Position numbers and translations under genes: made by a program
Part shown: one piece after another, positions 33,300-45,073 of the stretch
Position numbering within the stretch: the first letter of the stretch is position 1
How the letters are laid out: each line of letters begins with the position of its first letter
From: Paracyclopina nana
Taxonomy: Eukaryota > Arthropoda > Copepoda > Cyclopoida > Cyclopettidae
Length of the DNA stretch: 64,000 nt
Reading direction: 5' to 3'
Assembly (NCBI GenBank): GCA_019096065.1
Contig: JAGUCH010000002.1
Coordinates: 1,004,501-1,068,500, forward strand
The notes under the pieces: generated by a model
The model's input: the letters and a program-made list of their open reading frames with translations, nothing else
The model's database searches: none
What the model was told of the DNA's origin: nothing

Positions 33300-35900
33300 A
33301 AAACTTGCGCATCGCTTTATACTACTAAACTGCAAAGAAAATTCAAAATTGTGGTTAAGTCAAATTTGATAAGAATTTCTAAGTTGTGACATTTTAAGTC
33401 AAATTTGACCTTGTCCAGAATTTCGAGTTTTCTTAGTAGTTTATCAGCAGCATTACGCGATGCGCAAGTTCTGGCTCTCGCATAGTCAAAAATGAGTCAA
33501 AGTCTGACTTTGCCTCAAAGCTAGAATCAATATGCCTCAAAGTATTAGCCACTACTGACATTTTGACTCAAATTTGACCTTGTCCTGAATTTCGAGTTTT
33601 CTTAGTAGTTTATCAGCAGCATTACGCGATGCGCAAGTTCTGGCTCTCGCATAGTCAAAAATGAGTCAAAGTCTGACTTTGCCTCAAAGCTAGAATCAAT
33701 ATGCCTCAAAGTATTAGCCACTACTGACATTTTGACTCAGATTTGACCTTGTCCAGAATTTCGTATTTTCTAAGTAGTTTATCAGCAGCATTACGCGATG
33801 CGCAAGTTTTGGCTCTCGCATAGTCAAAAATGAGTCAAAGTCTGACTTTGCCTCACATTAAGAGTCCAAATGCCTCAAATTATCAGCCACTACTGACATT
33901 TTGACTCAAATTTGACCTTGTCCAGAATTTCGAGTTTTCTTAGTAGTTTATCAGCAGCATTACGCGATGCGCAAGTTCTGGCTCTCGCATAGTCAAAAAT
34001 GAGTCAAAGTCCGACTTTGCCTCAAAGCTAGAATCAATATGCCTCAAAGTATTAGCCACTACTGACTTTTTGACTCAGATTTGACCTTGTCCAGAATTTC
34101 GAGTTTTCTAAGTAGTTTATCAGCAGCATTACGCGATGCGCAAATTCTGGCTCTCGAATAGTCAACAATGAGTCAAAGCTTGACTTTGCCTCACATTAAG
34201 AGTCCAAATGCCTCAAAGTATTAGCCACTACTGACATTTTGACACAAATTTGACCTTGTCCTGAATTTCGTGTTTTCTTTGTAGTATAGTAGCAGCATTA
34301 TGCGATGCGCAAGTTCTGGCTCTCGCATAGTCATAAATGAGTCTAAGTCTGACTTTGCCTCACATTAGGAGTCCAAATGCCTCAAATTATCAGCCACTAC
34401 TGACATTTTGACACAAATTTGACCTTGTCCTGAATTTCGAGTTTTCTTAGTAGTTTATCAGCAGCATTACGCGATGCGCAAGTTATGGCTCTCGCATAGT
34501 CAACAATGAGTCAAAGTCTGACTTTGCCTCAAAGCTAGAATCAATATGCCTCAAAGTATTAGCCACTACTGACATTTTGACTCAAATTTGACCTTGTCCT
34601 GAATTTCGTGTTTTCTTTGTAGTATAGTAGCAGCATTATGCGATGCGCAAGTTCTGGCTCTCGCATAGTCATAAATGAGTCTAAGTCTGACTTTGCCTCA
34701 CATTAGGAGTCCAAATGCCTCAAATTATCAGCCACTACTGACATTTTGACACAAATTTGACCTTGTCCTGAATTTCGAGTTTTCTTAGTAGTTTATCAGC
34801 AGCATTACGCGATGCGCAAGTTATGGCTCTCGCATAGTCAACAATGAGTCAAAGTCTGACTTTGCCTCAAAGCTAGAATCAATATGCCTCAAAGTATTAG
34901 CCACTACTGACATTTTGACTCAAATTTGACCTTGTCCTGAATTTCGTGTTTTCTTTGTAGTATAGTAGCAGCATTATGCGATGCGCAAGTTCTGGCTCTC
35001 GCATAGTCATAAATGAGTCTAAGTCTGACTTTGCCTCACATTAGGAGTCCAAATGCCTCAAATTATCAGCCACTACTGACATTTTGACACAAATTTGACC
35101 TTGTCCTGAATTTCGAGTTTTCTTAGTAGTTTATCAGCAGCATTACGCGATGCGCAAGTTCTGGCTCTCGCATAGTCAACAATGAGTCAAAGTCTGACTT
35201 TGCCTCAAAGCTAGAATCAATATGCCTCAAAGTATTAGCCACTACTGACATTTTGACTCAAATTTGACCTTGTCCTGAATTTCGAGTTTTCTTAGTAGTT
35301 TATCAGCAGCATTACGCGATGCGCAAGTTCTGGCTCTCGCATAGTCAAAAATGAGTCAAAGTCTGACTTTGCCTCAAAGCTAGAATCAATATGCCTCAAA
35401 GTATTAGCCACTACTGACTTTTTGACTCAGATTTGACCTTGTCCAGAATTTCGAGTTTTCTAAGTAGTTTATCAGCAGCAATACGCGATGCGCAAGTTTT
35501 GGCCCTCGCATAGTCAAAAATGAGTCAAAGTCTGACTTTGCCTCACATTAAGAGTCCAAATGCCTCAAATTATCAGCCACTACTGACAATTTGACACAAA
35601 TTTGACCTTGTCCTGAATTTCTTGTTTTCTTTGTAGTATAGTAGCAGCATTACGCGATGCGCAAGTTTTGGCTCTCGCATAGTCAAAAATGAGTCAAAGT
35701 CTGACTTTGCCTCACATTAAGAGTCAAATGCCTCAAATTATCAGCCACTAGTGACATTTTGACTTAAATTTGGCCTTGTCCTGGATTTCGTGTTTTCTTT
35801 GTAGTATAGTAGCAGCATTACGCGATGCGCAAGTTCTGGCTCTCGCATAGTCCTTGGCATAGTCAAAAATGAGTCAAAGTCTTACTTTGCCTCAAAGTTA
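33300..35900. repeat. tandem array of about 170 bp, about 15 copies
   Basis: Each unit has TGACTCAAATTTGACCTTG, TTTCGAGTTTTCTTAGTAG, GCATTACGCGATGCGCAAG and GAGTCAAAGTCTGACTTTG. Spacing is about 170 bp and adjacent copies differ by few bases, so the array is young. Two alternating subtypes (CTCAAAGCTAGAATC and CTCACATTAAGAGTCC) suggest higher-order duplication of two-unit blocks around 34240-35100. Confidence 0.93.
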
Positions 35901-36554
35901 GAATCCCCCCTTTTCCAGTTGCTTTAAGCCCCCAAAAACCGAAAATTCGAGCCCAAATTGAAAAAGTAAACAAAGTCTATAGTAGTAAACTTCGAGGAGC
36001 AATGTCTAACAAACGGAGCGTCTCAGCGCACTACTTTTGCACCCATGAGTTTGTCTTGACATTCTCTATAACTTTTATTAATACTCAGTCTCTCAGCGCG
36101 TTATCATTTAGAAAGTTCTGTAGTATCTCCGCTTGTAATGGTCCAATTTTAAAACTGCTTACATTTTTGGAATCTAGAGATTCAGCAAAACAAACTTTTA
36201 TATCATAGTAAAGTAAAATTGATATTTCCACTTTTACTAGCTCTATTTCTGAGGTAACGGCCCTATTTAGTAATTGCTAATAGCTGTTTGGCGGTACCGG
36301 CGGCGCGCATTATCTCAGCAACAAAGCGTCTCAGCTTGCTTCTTTTTGCAGCTTTGAGTGCATCTTCACTTTTTTCAGCAAAGTTTGATTTTGAAGTCAA
36401 ATTTGAATATGTATCTGTCAATTCAAACCAATCACGGGCGAACTCACTGAACACGGGCAAACACACCGTACACGGGCAAACACTGGTGAACACACCAAAA
36501 CACAGCCAACACGGGCGAACCTGGGCGAACACACCGAATTTTGTAATTTAAGAA

Positions 36555-37235
36555 AGTCAAAGTCATACTTTTGACACATTTTGAATTCGCAAACTGGAAA
36601 ACTTGAGCATCGCATTATATTACTACATAACTGCTAAGAAAACATGAAATTCTTGACTTAGTCAATTGTGAGTCAAAATGTCAATGGCAGCTGTTAATAT
36701 GAGGCAACTTGACTCATAATGTGAGGCAAAGTGTAACTTCTGACACATTTTGAATTCGCAAACTGGAAAACTTGCGCATCGCATTATTCTTCTACATAGC
36801 TGCTAAGAAAACGCAAAATTCTTCACGTTGTCAATTGCGAGTCAAAATGTCGGTTGCAGATGTAAATTTGAAGCTAGAAAAATTGAAGAATTGAGTTAGC
36901 AACTGGGTCTTTTGAAATCAATGAGGGTGCGTGAGAATTTAACAAGTCATTGACCCCCTGAGCACATGAGGACAAGTATTTAAAAGTTTTTTCCTTCAAA
37001 AAAGAGTTTTCTTACCAATTTAGTATTTGTACCACGCAATGTGCAAGTTTTTGCTTTTGCGAACTCAAAATGAGAAAAAGTTTGACTTTGCCTCACATTT
37101 TGAGTCAAGTTGCCTCAAATTATCAGCCACAACTTACAATTCGTATCAAATTTGACTTTGTCCACAATTTTGAGTTTTCTTTGCAGTTTAGTAGTAGTAT
37201 AAAGGGATGCGCAAGTTTTCACTCTTGCTAGCTCA
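36555..37235. repeat. reverse-orientation and flanking copies of the 170-bp repeat
   Basis: Near 36560-36860 two copies read in reverse (AACTTGAGCATCGCATTAT, then AGAAAAC). A forward copy near 37010-37230 mirrors the sequence at 33200-33380. These make the inner part of the fold-back element an inverted repeat as well. The 36000-36550 part in between is unique and shows no gene. Confidence 0.8.
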
Positions 37236-37274
37236 AGATGAGTCAAAAGTTTTACTTTGCCTCACATTTTGTTA

Positions 37275-38515
37275 TAGGAGTTCAGATTGTTCAAGTTATT
37301 CAGAATGTTCAAGTTGTTCAGATCATTGCTCAGATTGCTCAGCTTGTTCAGCTTGTTCAGATTGTTCAGGTTGTTCAGGTTGTTCAGGTTGTTCAGGTTG
37401 TTCAGGTTGTTCAGGTTGTTCAGGATGTTCAGGTTGCTCAAATTGTTCAGGTTGTTCAGGATGTTCAGCTTGTTCAGGTTGCTCAGATTTCACAGGTTGT
37501 TCAGGTTGTTCAGGATGTTCAGGATGTTCAGGTTGCTCAGATTGCTCAGCTTGTTCAGCTTGTTCAGGTTGTTCAGCTTGTTCAGCTTGTTCAGCTTGTT
37601 CAGGTTGTTCAGATTGTTCAGGTTGTTCAGGTTGTTCAGGTTGTTCAGGTTGTTCAGGATGTTCAGATTGTTCAGGTTGCTCAGATTATTCAGCTTGTTC
37701 AGGTTGTTCAGATTGTTCAGGTTGTTCAGATTGTTCAGGTTGATCAGGATGTTCAGGTTGTTCAGGTTGTTCAGGTTGTTCAGGTTGTTCAGATTATTCA
37801 GCTTGTTCAGGTTGTTCAGATTGTTCAGATTGTTCAGGTTGTTCAGGTTGTTCAGGTTGTTCAGGTTGTTCAGGTTGTTCAGGTTGTTCAGGATGTTCAG
37901 GATGTTCAGGTTGCTCAGATTGCTCAGCTTGTTCAGGTTGTTCAGATTGTTCAGCTTGTTCAGGATGTTCAGCTTGTTCAGGATGTTCAGCTTGTTCAGG
38001 ATGTTCAGGTTGTTCAGGTTGCTCAGATTGCTCAGCTTATTCAGCTTGTTCAGGTTGTTCTGGTTGTTCAGTTTGTTCAGGTTGTTCAGGTTGTTCAGGA
38101 TGTTCAGGATGTTCAGGTTGCTCAGATTGCTCAGCTTGTTCAGCTTGTTCAGGTTGTTCAGCTTGTTCTGGTTGTTCAGGATGTTCAGGTTGTTCAGGTT
38201 GCTCAGATTGCTCAGATTATTCAGCTTGTTCAGGTTGTTCAGATTGTTCAGGTTGTTCAGGTTGTTCAGGATGTTCAGGATGTTCAGATTGCTCAGCTTG
38301 TTCAGCTTGTTCAGGTTGTTCAGCTTGTTCAGGTTGTTCAGGTTGTTCAGGATGTTCAGGATGTTCAGCTTGTTCAGCTTGTTCAGCTTGTTCAGCTTGT
38401 TCAGGTTGTTCAGGATGCTCAGGTTGTTCAGGTTGTTCAGGATGTTCAGGTTGTTCAGGTTGCTCAGATTGCTCAGATTGCTCAGCATGTTCAAATTGTT
38501 CAGCTTGTTCTAGCT
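37275..38515. repeat. right arm minisatellite, 9-bp unit TTGTTCAGG
   Basis: About 1.24 kb (roughly 138 units), the inverse of the left arm array and about 40% of its length. The unequal arm lengths point to array expansion or contraction after the element formed. Confidence 0.95.
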
Positions 38516-38575
38516 ATTGTATTGGATGGTTTTGGGAGCATTTGAAGGCTGGGAATGCAGTCCTCGCCTATTGTA

Positions 38576-41500
38576 AGTCTTTGCGTTTAATATTAACGCA
38601 TTTCGTAAAAACTTAATGCTGCCTTCAGCATATACGTTACTGTGGACATGCGGGCTGGTTGTGTACATGCCTACTGGGTGGACCCCATAAGTTTCAATCA
38701 ACTTTTGTAGCGCATGATTGGGTAACAACTGACTCCCATTATCACTTACAAGCACCTTAGGACGCCCAAAGGCACTAAAAATATTTTCCATTGCTTCAGC
38801 TACATGCACATATTTCGTGCTTAGTAAGGGCCGAGCAATAATAAGCTTAGAATAAATATCTACCATTACAAGACAATTTGTTGCATCTTGGCCTTTTATC
38901 AGAGTTTCCCGAAAAGAAGCCAAGTCCAGCATTGCAAGGTCAAAAGGCTTAGATGGGAGAGGAAATCTTCCTGTCCCTAAAAACCTAGTATTAGACTGCC
39001 TGTAAAGTGCACAGTGTACACAGGCTCCAATAATTACTCTGCTCACTTTTGCTGAGTAAGTTGAATACATTGTCTGGGTAAAGATCAAATGTGTCTTTTT
39101 ACTCCCCAAATGGTTATGCAAGAGGTGTATTATAGCCATAAGATACACACAGTTAGGTAACGACATATACACCTTTGTATTGGAGGGTGTCGTAAAGGGT
39201 AACTTTACATTTTTCCTTACGACTAGTAAGGAAGCATCTAAAACACGATATTTGCTCATAAACTCTGTTGGAATAGAGTTTCGATCAGCCATCATCATGA
39301 CATTAATTATTTTTTGAGTCTCCTCACACCTTGATTGGAGTCGGAGAATCAAATTTCTGGTAATTCCAGGCAAGTTAGGCGAAATATTGAATTTCACATT
39401 CACACCTGCCACAGATACCACATTTTCTACTAAATTCACACATGAATTACGTGTGAGTTCATCAACACTAGAATATGCAACCACATCTTCGGATTTGCTA
39501 TCCACAAGTATGGAAGCATTATCATCATAACAAAATGGAGGATTTTCACCAATAAGTTCCACCCATTTATCATTTAGACAATCCAATCGCTTTTTTAATA
39601 GTGACTTGGACATAGTTCCACTATTAACCAAAGTATCATAAACATGTGTAAGAAGCTCTTGGGTTGTCAAGATACCTTTGGCTATATGCTCAGGAAGAGG
39701 GTATTTACCATTATAAATATCCTTAGTAATTTGCGAACTTATTGAATAAGGTGCAAAAAATAAGGTTTCACCATCAGTTTGATGATACTTATTTAGTAAC
39801 ACATCTACCACTTCTATTTCAGTACGAGGCACTGCTCGTAATTTCCATGAAAAGGGCAGAGAATAAAGTCTGGCTGCAAGCCTATTTGTATAAGCATCTT
39901 TCCCTGTGAATGAGCTTGCTAATACGCTTGCAATTGCCAAACAGTCAGTTACAATAACTACTCTCTCATAAGCATACAAGAGACGTTTAAAATGAGTGAC
40001 CATCATAATAATTCCTAGGGCTTCCCTTTGGAAACTATGATAAGACAAGCACACACTTAATTGAAATCTTGCAGAATGCGCTCCGATGCACATAGCTTTG
40101 CCATCAGCGCCAATCTCCATAATTAAAGCAGATGTAGATATTACACCAGAATCAACTATTAAGAAACATTCTTCATAAGAAGGCATTGCAAGAGATAATC
40201 CATTTTGAATTTCCTCTAATACCTTATAAAAACATTTTTCTTGAAAAGGTGTGAAGATAAACCTCCCGGTTTTTCCTTCTTTAGTAGCAAATACATCCAG
40301 CATAGGGCTAGTAAATGTTGCCATACTGGGACAGTACTGGCTCAACCAATTTGCCATTCCTAAAAACTTTTGCAATTGCTTGCGAGTTTTAGGTATTGGA
40401 TAATCCTTAAATGATGTGCGATACTTTTCCGGCATACACATAAGGAGAACACCATGTTCATCAATTGTTAATTGATGTCCAAGCACAATCATTTCTTTAA
40501 CAGCTATTTTTGTCTTTTTAATTGCAAGTAGGGCATTTAATTTCCTCATGCTTTTAAAAAGAATCTTGATATCCTCAAGATGCTGTTTATAATCATCTAG
40601 ACTTGCAGGCCTTGTAGGCCCATGATACTTACAAGCAAGAACCAAGTCATCAATGTATGTTCCAGTGCGATCAAGGATCTTGGGATCGATCGCTTGCTGG
40701 ATTAAGGTTGAAAACTCAAATGGAGCGACTGCGCTGCCTTGAAATAATGACTTAGATTTAAAATAAAAGCCTCTATAAATTGACCTTGGTGACGTCACTG
40801 CCATGCAACACATGTCAGCTGAGTCAGAGTCAACTCGTACATTATCATACCCTCCACTTACATCAAAGGCAGATAGTAAACATGCACGTGAAAACATTGA
40901 CATAAGGGAGTCCAATGGAGGAACCATATGTTCAGATGTATTAAAAATCAAGTTACGATTAAATGCAGTGAGGTCAACTAATAACCTTGGTTTCCTTTCT
41001 TTGTAAGGTAATTGTGCATCATTGGGACGCGAAGTAAGAAAACAAGGACTGGCTGAATATTTATTCAGAGACTTGTCCACAACTTCAATCAAGCCTGAAG
41101 ACAACATCAAAGCTATTTTTCTATCAAGTAAAGCAGTAGCATCCTGCCCCATATTAAATAGCTTTGGTACTAGAGGAGTGTCATCTTTTAATTGAAATTT
41201 AATAGGCTCATTTGCCCATAAGCGAAAGTTTCTCGGATCCTCACTTAGAATATCTGAGTACTCAAATAACACCTTTCTGTATTCAGACCGTATTTCCTCT
41301 GGTATATGGTCCAAATCGAACTCATTCAATGTCTTTTCCCTAATTGGGATAACATATCCATTGATTCCATTCATAACCTTGGATGAGCTAAACTCGCTTG
41401 GATAGCTCAACAAAAGGTTGTAAACTTCATCATATAATTCCTGATTATTTGCTTCATCTTGGGTATATTCAAGATGAGCAGAAACAAGGTCCAAATCAGA

Positions 41501-43894
41501 AGTATCACGTAATATTGTTTGTCGATATCGGTGATCTTCTATCTGGCCTTCAAATACATTTGTGTGCGACTTAGGAGGAACATACTCATCATTCAATTTC
41601 CCCAAGCACACTGCACAACCACAAAGCTCAGGATTGTACCTGAAGCTTTTGAAAGTATACTGTGTTTTAATATCATTAGAAACACTAGGATGGGGATAAA
41701 AAGCCAGTGCTGAGAGGAGAGTAAGTGCAGCTGAGACTGCAAAACAAACCGGCTCTGTAGCACAGGGCTCTGCGTCCATTAATGTTTTAATCAAAACTTT
41801 ACTACCACTACCCTTGAACCTCAGTTGGCCAAGTATGGTATATACTAATGTAGCAATATACCCCCAATGGGTACGCCTGTTTACATCAACATGCACAATA
41901 ATATTGATATTATTGGCTAATTTATACATTATCAATGGTGATCCATTTAAATTCAATTCATAAAATGGAGCATCAATATTTCGTTTATACACAAAGCCAA
42001 AGTTCTCATACTTTTCATGCATGATTATTAGCTCAATATATTCATACCCTTCCAGATATGTGTCTATTGGGCACAACCCAATGCTAAGACACTCTGGACA
42101 GGTGTTATTAAACTTCATCCATGCAATAGTTAGCTGTTTTACTAATTTATTGCAGTGGCGTAAAATACGTTTTTGTTCTCCAGCTAACATAACTCCAAAT
42201 GGAAGTAAGAAAACCCACTTCTTAGTTTGGAGGTTATGCTTAGTAAGAAATTCACCAATATAGTTATCAGTTACCTCTTTAAATGAATCAGATTGATTAG
42301 AGGCAACAAACACAAAATTATCGATGCATGACATTTTTGGCCTTGTTTGCCCAGTCATTGGTTTATACTCACCAAATACATGGTGATTAGAAAATGTAAG
42401 CCCATTTATGTCGGTAAATTGGGCTATAATGTTATTCTTGTCATTTACATAATTACAATAGCACTGCGAGTCATCAGCCTTTATTGACCTGATGCTAAAA
42501 TTCAACTCATGAACTTTGGAAGTGCTACGATAATTCTTTTTAGAAACTACCTTAGCAGTTCCTACCACAGTAATGGCATCAAGCCTAAACGGCATATCGG
42601 ATTTATTTCCAATCATGATGGGAAAGGATCCATGCCTATCAATTAAGCTAACATTTCCCATAGATGACACACCTTCAAAGTCATCAGAAGGAACAAATTC
42701 TACACATTTGCCATGGAAGTTTGTATAAACATTTCCTTCGCTGTCTAAGTTGTCAGGAGTATCATCTTCCTCATCAGAAGAATCCAATTCAGGGATTAGA
42801 GGCGCTTCATGCACAAAATGTGCATTAACAACCTTTTCTTCACCTGGTAATAATGAAATACTAGCAGTTATTGCCACAGGGTAAAAATCCTCTCCAGATA
42901 AGGTTAAGGGTATCTTTTTGTACTTAGGTTTTCCAGGAAAGTCAAGAAAATATTTTCCTTGTCTGCTGGTTAACCTTACATCATTATCGACAAAAAGTGC
43001 ATTGCCGATTAACATTAAAGGTTCACAATTAGTCAAAATAAATGTTGCCTTCCTAACAAGCATATTTGACCCAATTATCAATTGTATGTCAACTGCTTCT
43101 GTGGAAGGTACATTTTCTCCACTAAAATTCTTTATAATATAATTTTGATGAACCCTAGGTAGTTTGTGCCCTAGTTTTCTCTCAATTATATTCAACAAAG
43201 TATATGACATGACTTGGACCATTGACCCAGAATCAAACAGAGCATGAAGGCTAACTGGTCCTGGAGTTTTCACTGGTATGAAAAATCTCTCTTGCAGACC
43301 CGTTAGTCTCATAGAATGAACACTCATGGTATCATCGTTACATGTGGTTTCAAGCTGTGAAGTTTCACTTTGTTTTTCCACAAGCAATTCTGAAACATAT
43401 GCCACATTTTCCTGGCAGCTAGCTTCAGATTTTAAATCACCATCATGGTGGGAAAGTAATTTGGCTTCACAATCATTATCAGTCGTAATTTCATGTGAAC
43501 CATCCGTTTCAACTTCCTTTGTTGGAGGTTGATCGAGCATAGTAATAATTCCTACAGCAATACTTGCTAACGCTAGTTTATTTGGTAGCGACAACATAAA
43601 TATAGCTGGCAGTGCTGCTGCGCCCAAAGCACCATAAAATAGATATTTATTTATTTGTATGGTGTCACATTTTTCAGGTTGAACCTTTACCTCATCACAT
43701 TTAACTGTAATGGGTTCACTTTTTTCATCAACATAATGACATAGTGCATTGACTTTACCATCATTATTCAAATGGGCTTTGGCTAATTGTCTCAATTTTG
43801 CCTTATGCTCCAAAACACTGAAGCTGGCTTTGCCAACTTCTTTATTACAAATACCCCTCATAAATGAGGGAAGTTCATAGCTTTTTTCCGCCAT
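38576..43894 (-). CDS. pol of the LTR element: protease, reverse transcriptase, RNase H, integrase core (fossil)
   Basis: About 1770 codons before the nested element. Order: an N-terminal region with two hydrophobic segments (about residues 85-125), a retropepsin-like protease with DSGS (D221), about 550 residues of unrecognised spacer, RT with YIDD (about 1080), the connection motif KFLGMANWLSQYCP, RNase H (QREALGI, VTDCLAI), an HHCC zinc domain (about 1588) and the integrase catalytic core (LVMVDIYSK, VSDNGSQ and a downstream Glu). RT and integrase resemble Ty3/Gypsy. The ATG follows the gag stop directly and in the same frame, an arrangement compatible with read-through or reinitiation. 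Integrase is interrupted by the fold-back element. Confidence 0.9.
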
Positions 43895-44689
43895 TTATTT
43901 CTTAATAGATGGTTCTTTACGTCCTGGTTTATTTTTCCAGCAATCCAAACCATCCATGGCCTTATGCAGGCCACCACAAATATCACAACAAGTTCCATCA
44001 GCTCTTGCTGCGCTAAAGGGCATATTCACATAGTGAGGACAATCCTTGGCAATATGTGAAGCCTCATTGCAAAATATACAAGTGCCCGTTATCCAGGGGC
44101 CATATTTCTTACCAGCTGCTCCAGCAGCATTAACTACATTTTTCCCAGCTTTTTGCCGGTCATTTGCTACTTGCATAACAGCAATTTTTGCATTTTGTAA
44201 CTCATGTGTCTGTTTTAATATGGTCTCAACCATTTCTGCAGACACACTCACTTTGGAGCTATTTGAAGCTCTAGATGTACTAGAAATAACACTGCCAACC
44301 TGACTGACTGAGTCTTCAGGATAGACATCAATGGCAGCAATTTTTGCTTTACGTCCAATATCAGGGAGAACAGGAAGCCTATGATCACGAGCTCCTCTTT
44401 GATCCTTTTCTTTTTCAGGATCCCTTTTCGAGGAGCGCACATGGGACTGAACCACAAGTTTATTAACAACATTAATAAATGCGTTGTAAGCCTCAGCACT
44501 TCCTGCTGAGATGCCCTTTTCAAAGCATAATGTGTCAAACTCACGTAAGACCGCAGTGTACACATATGGATAGTGCATCTGGATGAATGCCATTCCATTA
44601 TTAATGGTGTTAGCGAAACATGTGTCGTCAGATCCCAAGGAACCCTTAGCTTCAAACAACTTGGTTTCAAGTTCCATGAGAGTACCCAT
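43895..44689 (-). CDS. gag-type nucleocapsid protein with zinc knuckles
   Basis: 264 aa. A helical N-terminal half with a basic region (KRDPEKEKDQRG) is followed by a CCHC knuckle (CIFCNEASHIAKDC) and a second Cys/His cluster (CDICGGLHKAMDGLDC), as in retroelement nucleocapsids. It directly precedes pol in the same frame. The N-terminal half may be the end of the capsid domain. The 44690-45073 stretch upstream separates it from the 581-aa frame and holds no gene that I can see. Confidence 0.75.
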   Translation of the reverse strand: MGTLMELETKLFEAKGSLGSDDTCFANTINNGMAFIQMHYPYVYTAVLREFDTLCFEKGISAGSAEAYNAFINVVNKLVVQSHVRSSKRDPEKEKDQRGARDHRLPVLPDIGRKAKIAAIDVYPEDSVSQVGSVISSTSRASNSSKVSVSAEMVETILKQTHELQNAKIAVMQVANDRQKAGKNVVNAAGAAGKKYGPWITGTCIFCNEASHIAKDCPHYVNMPFSAARADGTCCDICGGLHKAMDGLDCWKNKPGRKEPSIKK

Positions 44690-45073
44690 GACTGAATAGA
44701 AGTTTTTAGTCTTATCAGGGGGGTCTCGTAAGTGAATTCTTGACGCAAGTTTTGCTTGCTAAAATCACCAAATCTGTTTGTCTTAGCCTAGGTGGCGCTA
44801 GTTGTTCTTACTACATAGCGCGTGAGCTCAAGTGACGTGTCAGACATGGAAGCAAGCGGGCTAATCTCACGCGTTTTCAACAGAGCTCCTAGATAAGTTC
44901 TGTCTTTTTAAAAAGAGTATGCGATTTGGGCACTTTTTACTAATTTAAGGCGGATTATGAAAATTTTTGGAAATGAAATCCACAGTATTCTATTGAAATT
45001 TTGTCTTGAAGCCTACCACAGCTCATTCAGACTGTGTGCTATAGTAAAGCAGCGACAAGAGCTCACCTTATTA

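Larger units (their letters stand above)
29636..38569. mobile_element. fold-back DNA element with nested inverted satellite arms, inserted in integrase
   Basis: 8,934 bp bounded by a 6-bp target duplication ATTGTA (29630-29635 and 38570-38575). Inverted ends start AGGCGAGGACTGCATTCCC. Each arm has about 80 bp of unique terminal sequence, then a long 9-bp minisatellite, then inward inverted DNA. The core is mostly a 170-bp repeat, with about 15 copies one way and a few the other. I find no transposase, so it is non-autonomous. The structure recalls Drosophila FB fold-back elements, but the 6-bp duplication and sequence are not ones I can match to a named family. Confidence 0.88.

Noticed and set aside
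33300-35900. CRISPR-like array of regularly spaced repeats
   Set aside because: The whole 170-bp unit is repeated, with no unique spacers, in a eukaryotic transposon. It is a satellite.
37207-38545. Long Cys/Ser-rich and Val/Gln-rich open frames resembling fibrous or silk-like proteins
   Set aside because: Right-arm minisatellite of the fold-back element, the inverse of the left arm; several frames and both strands are equally open.
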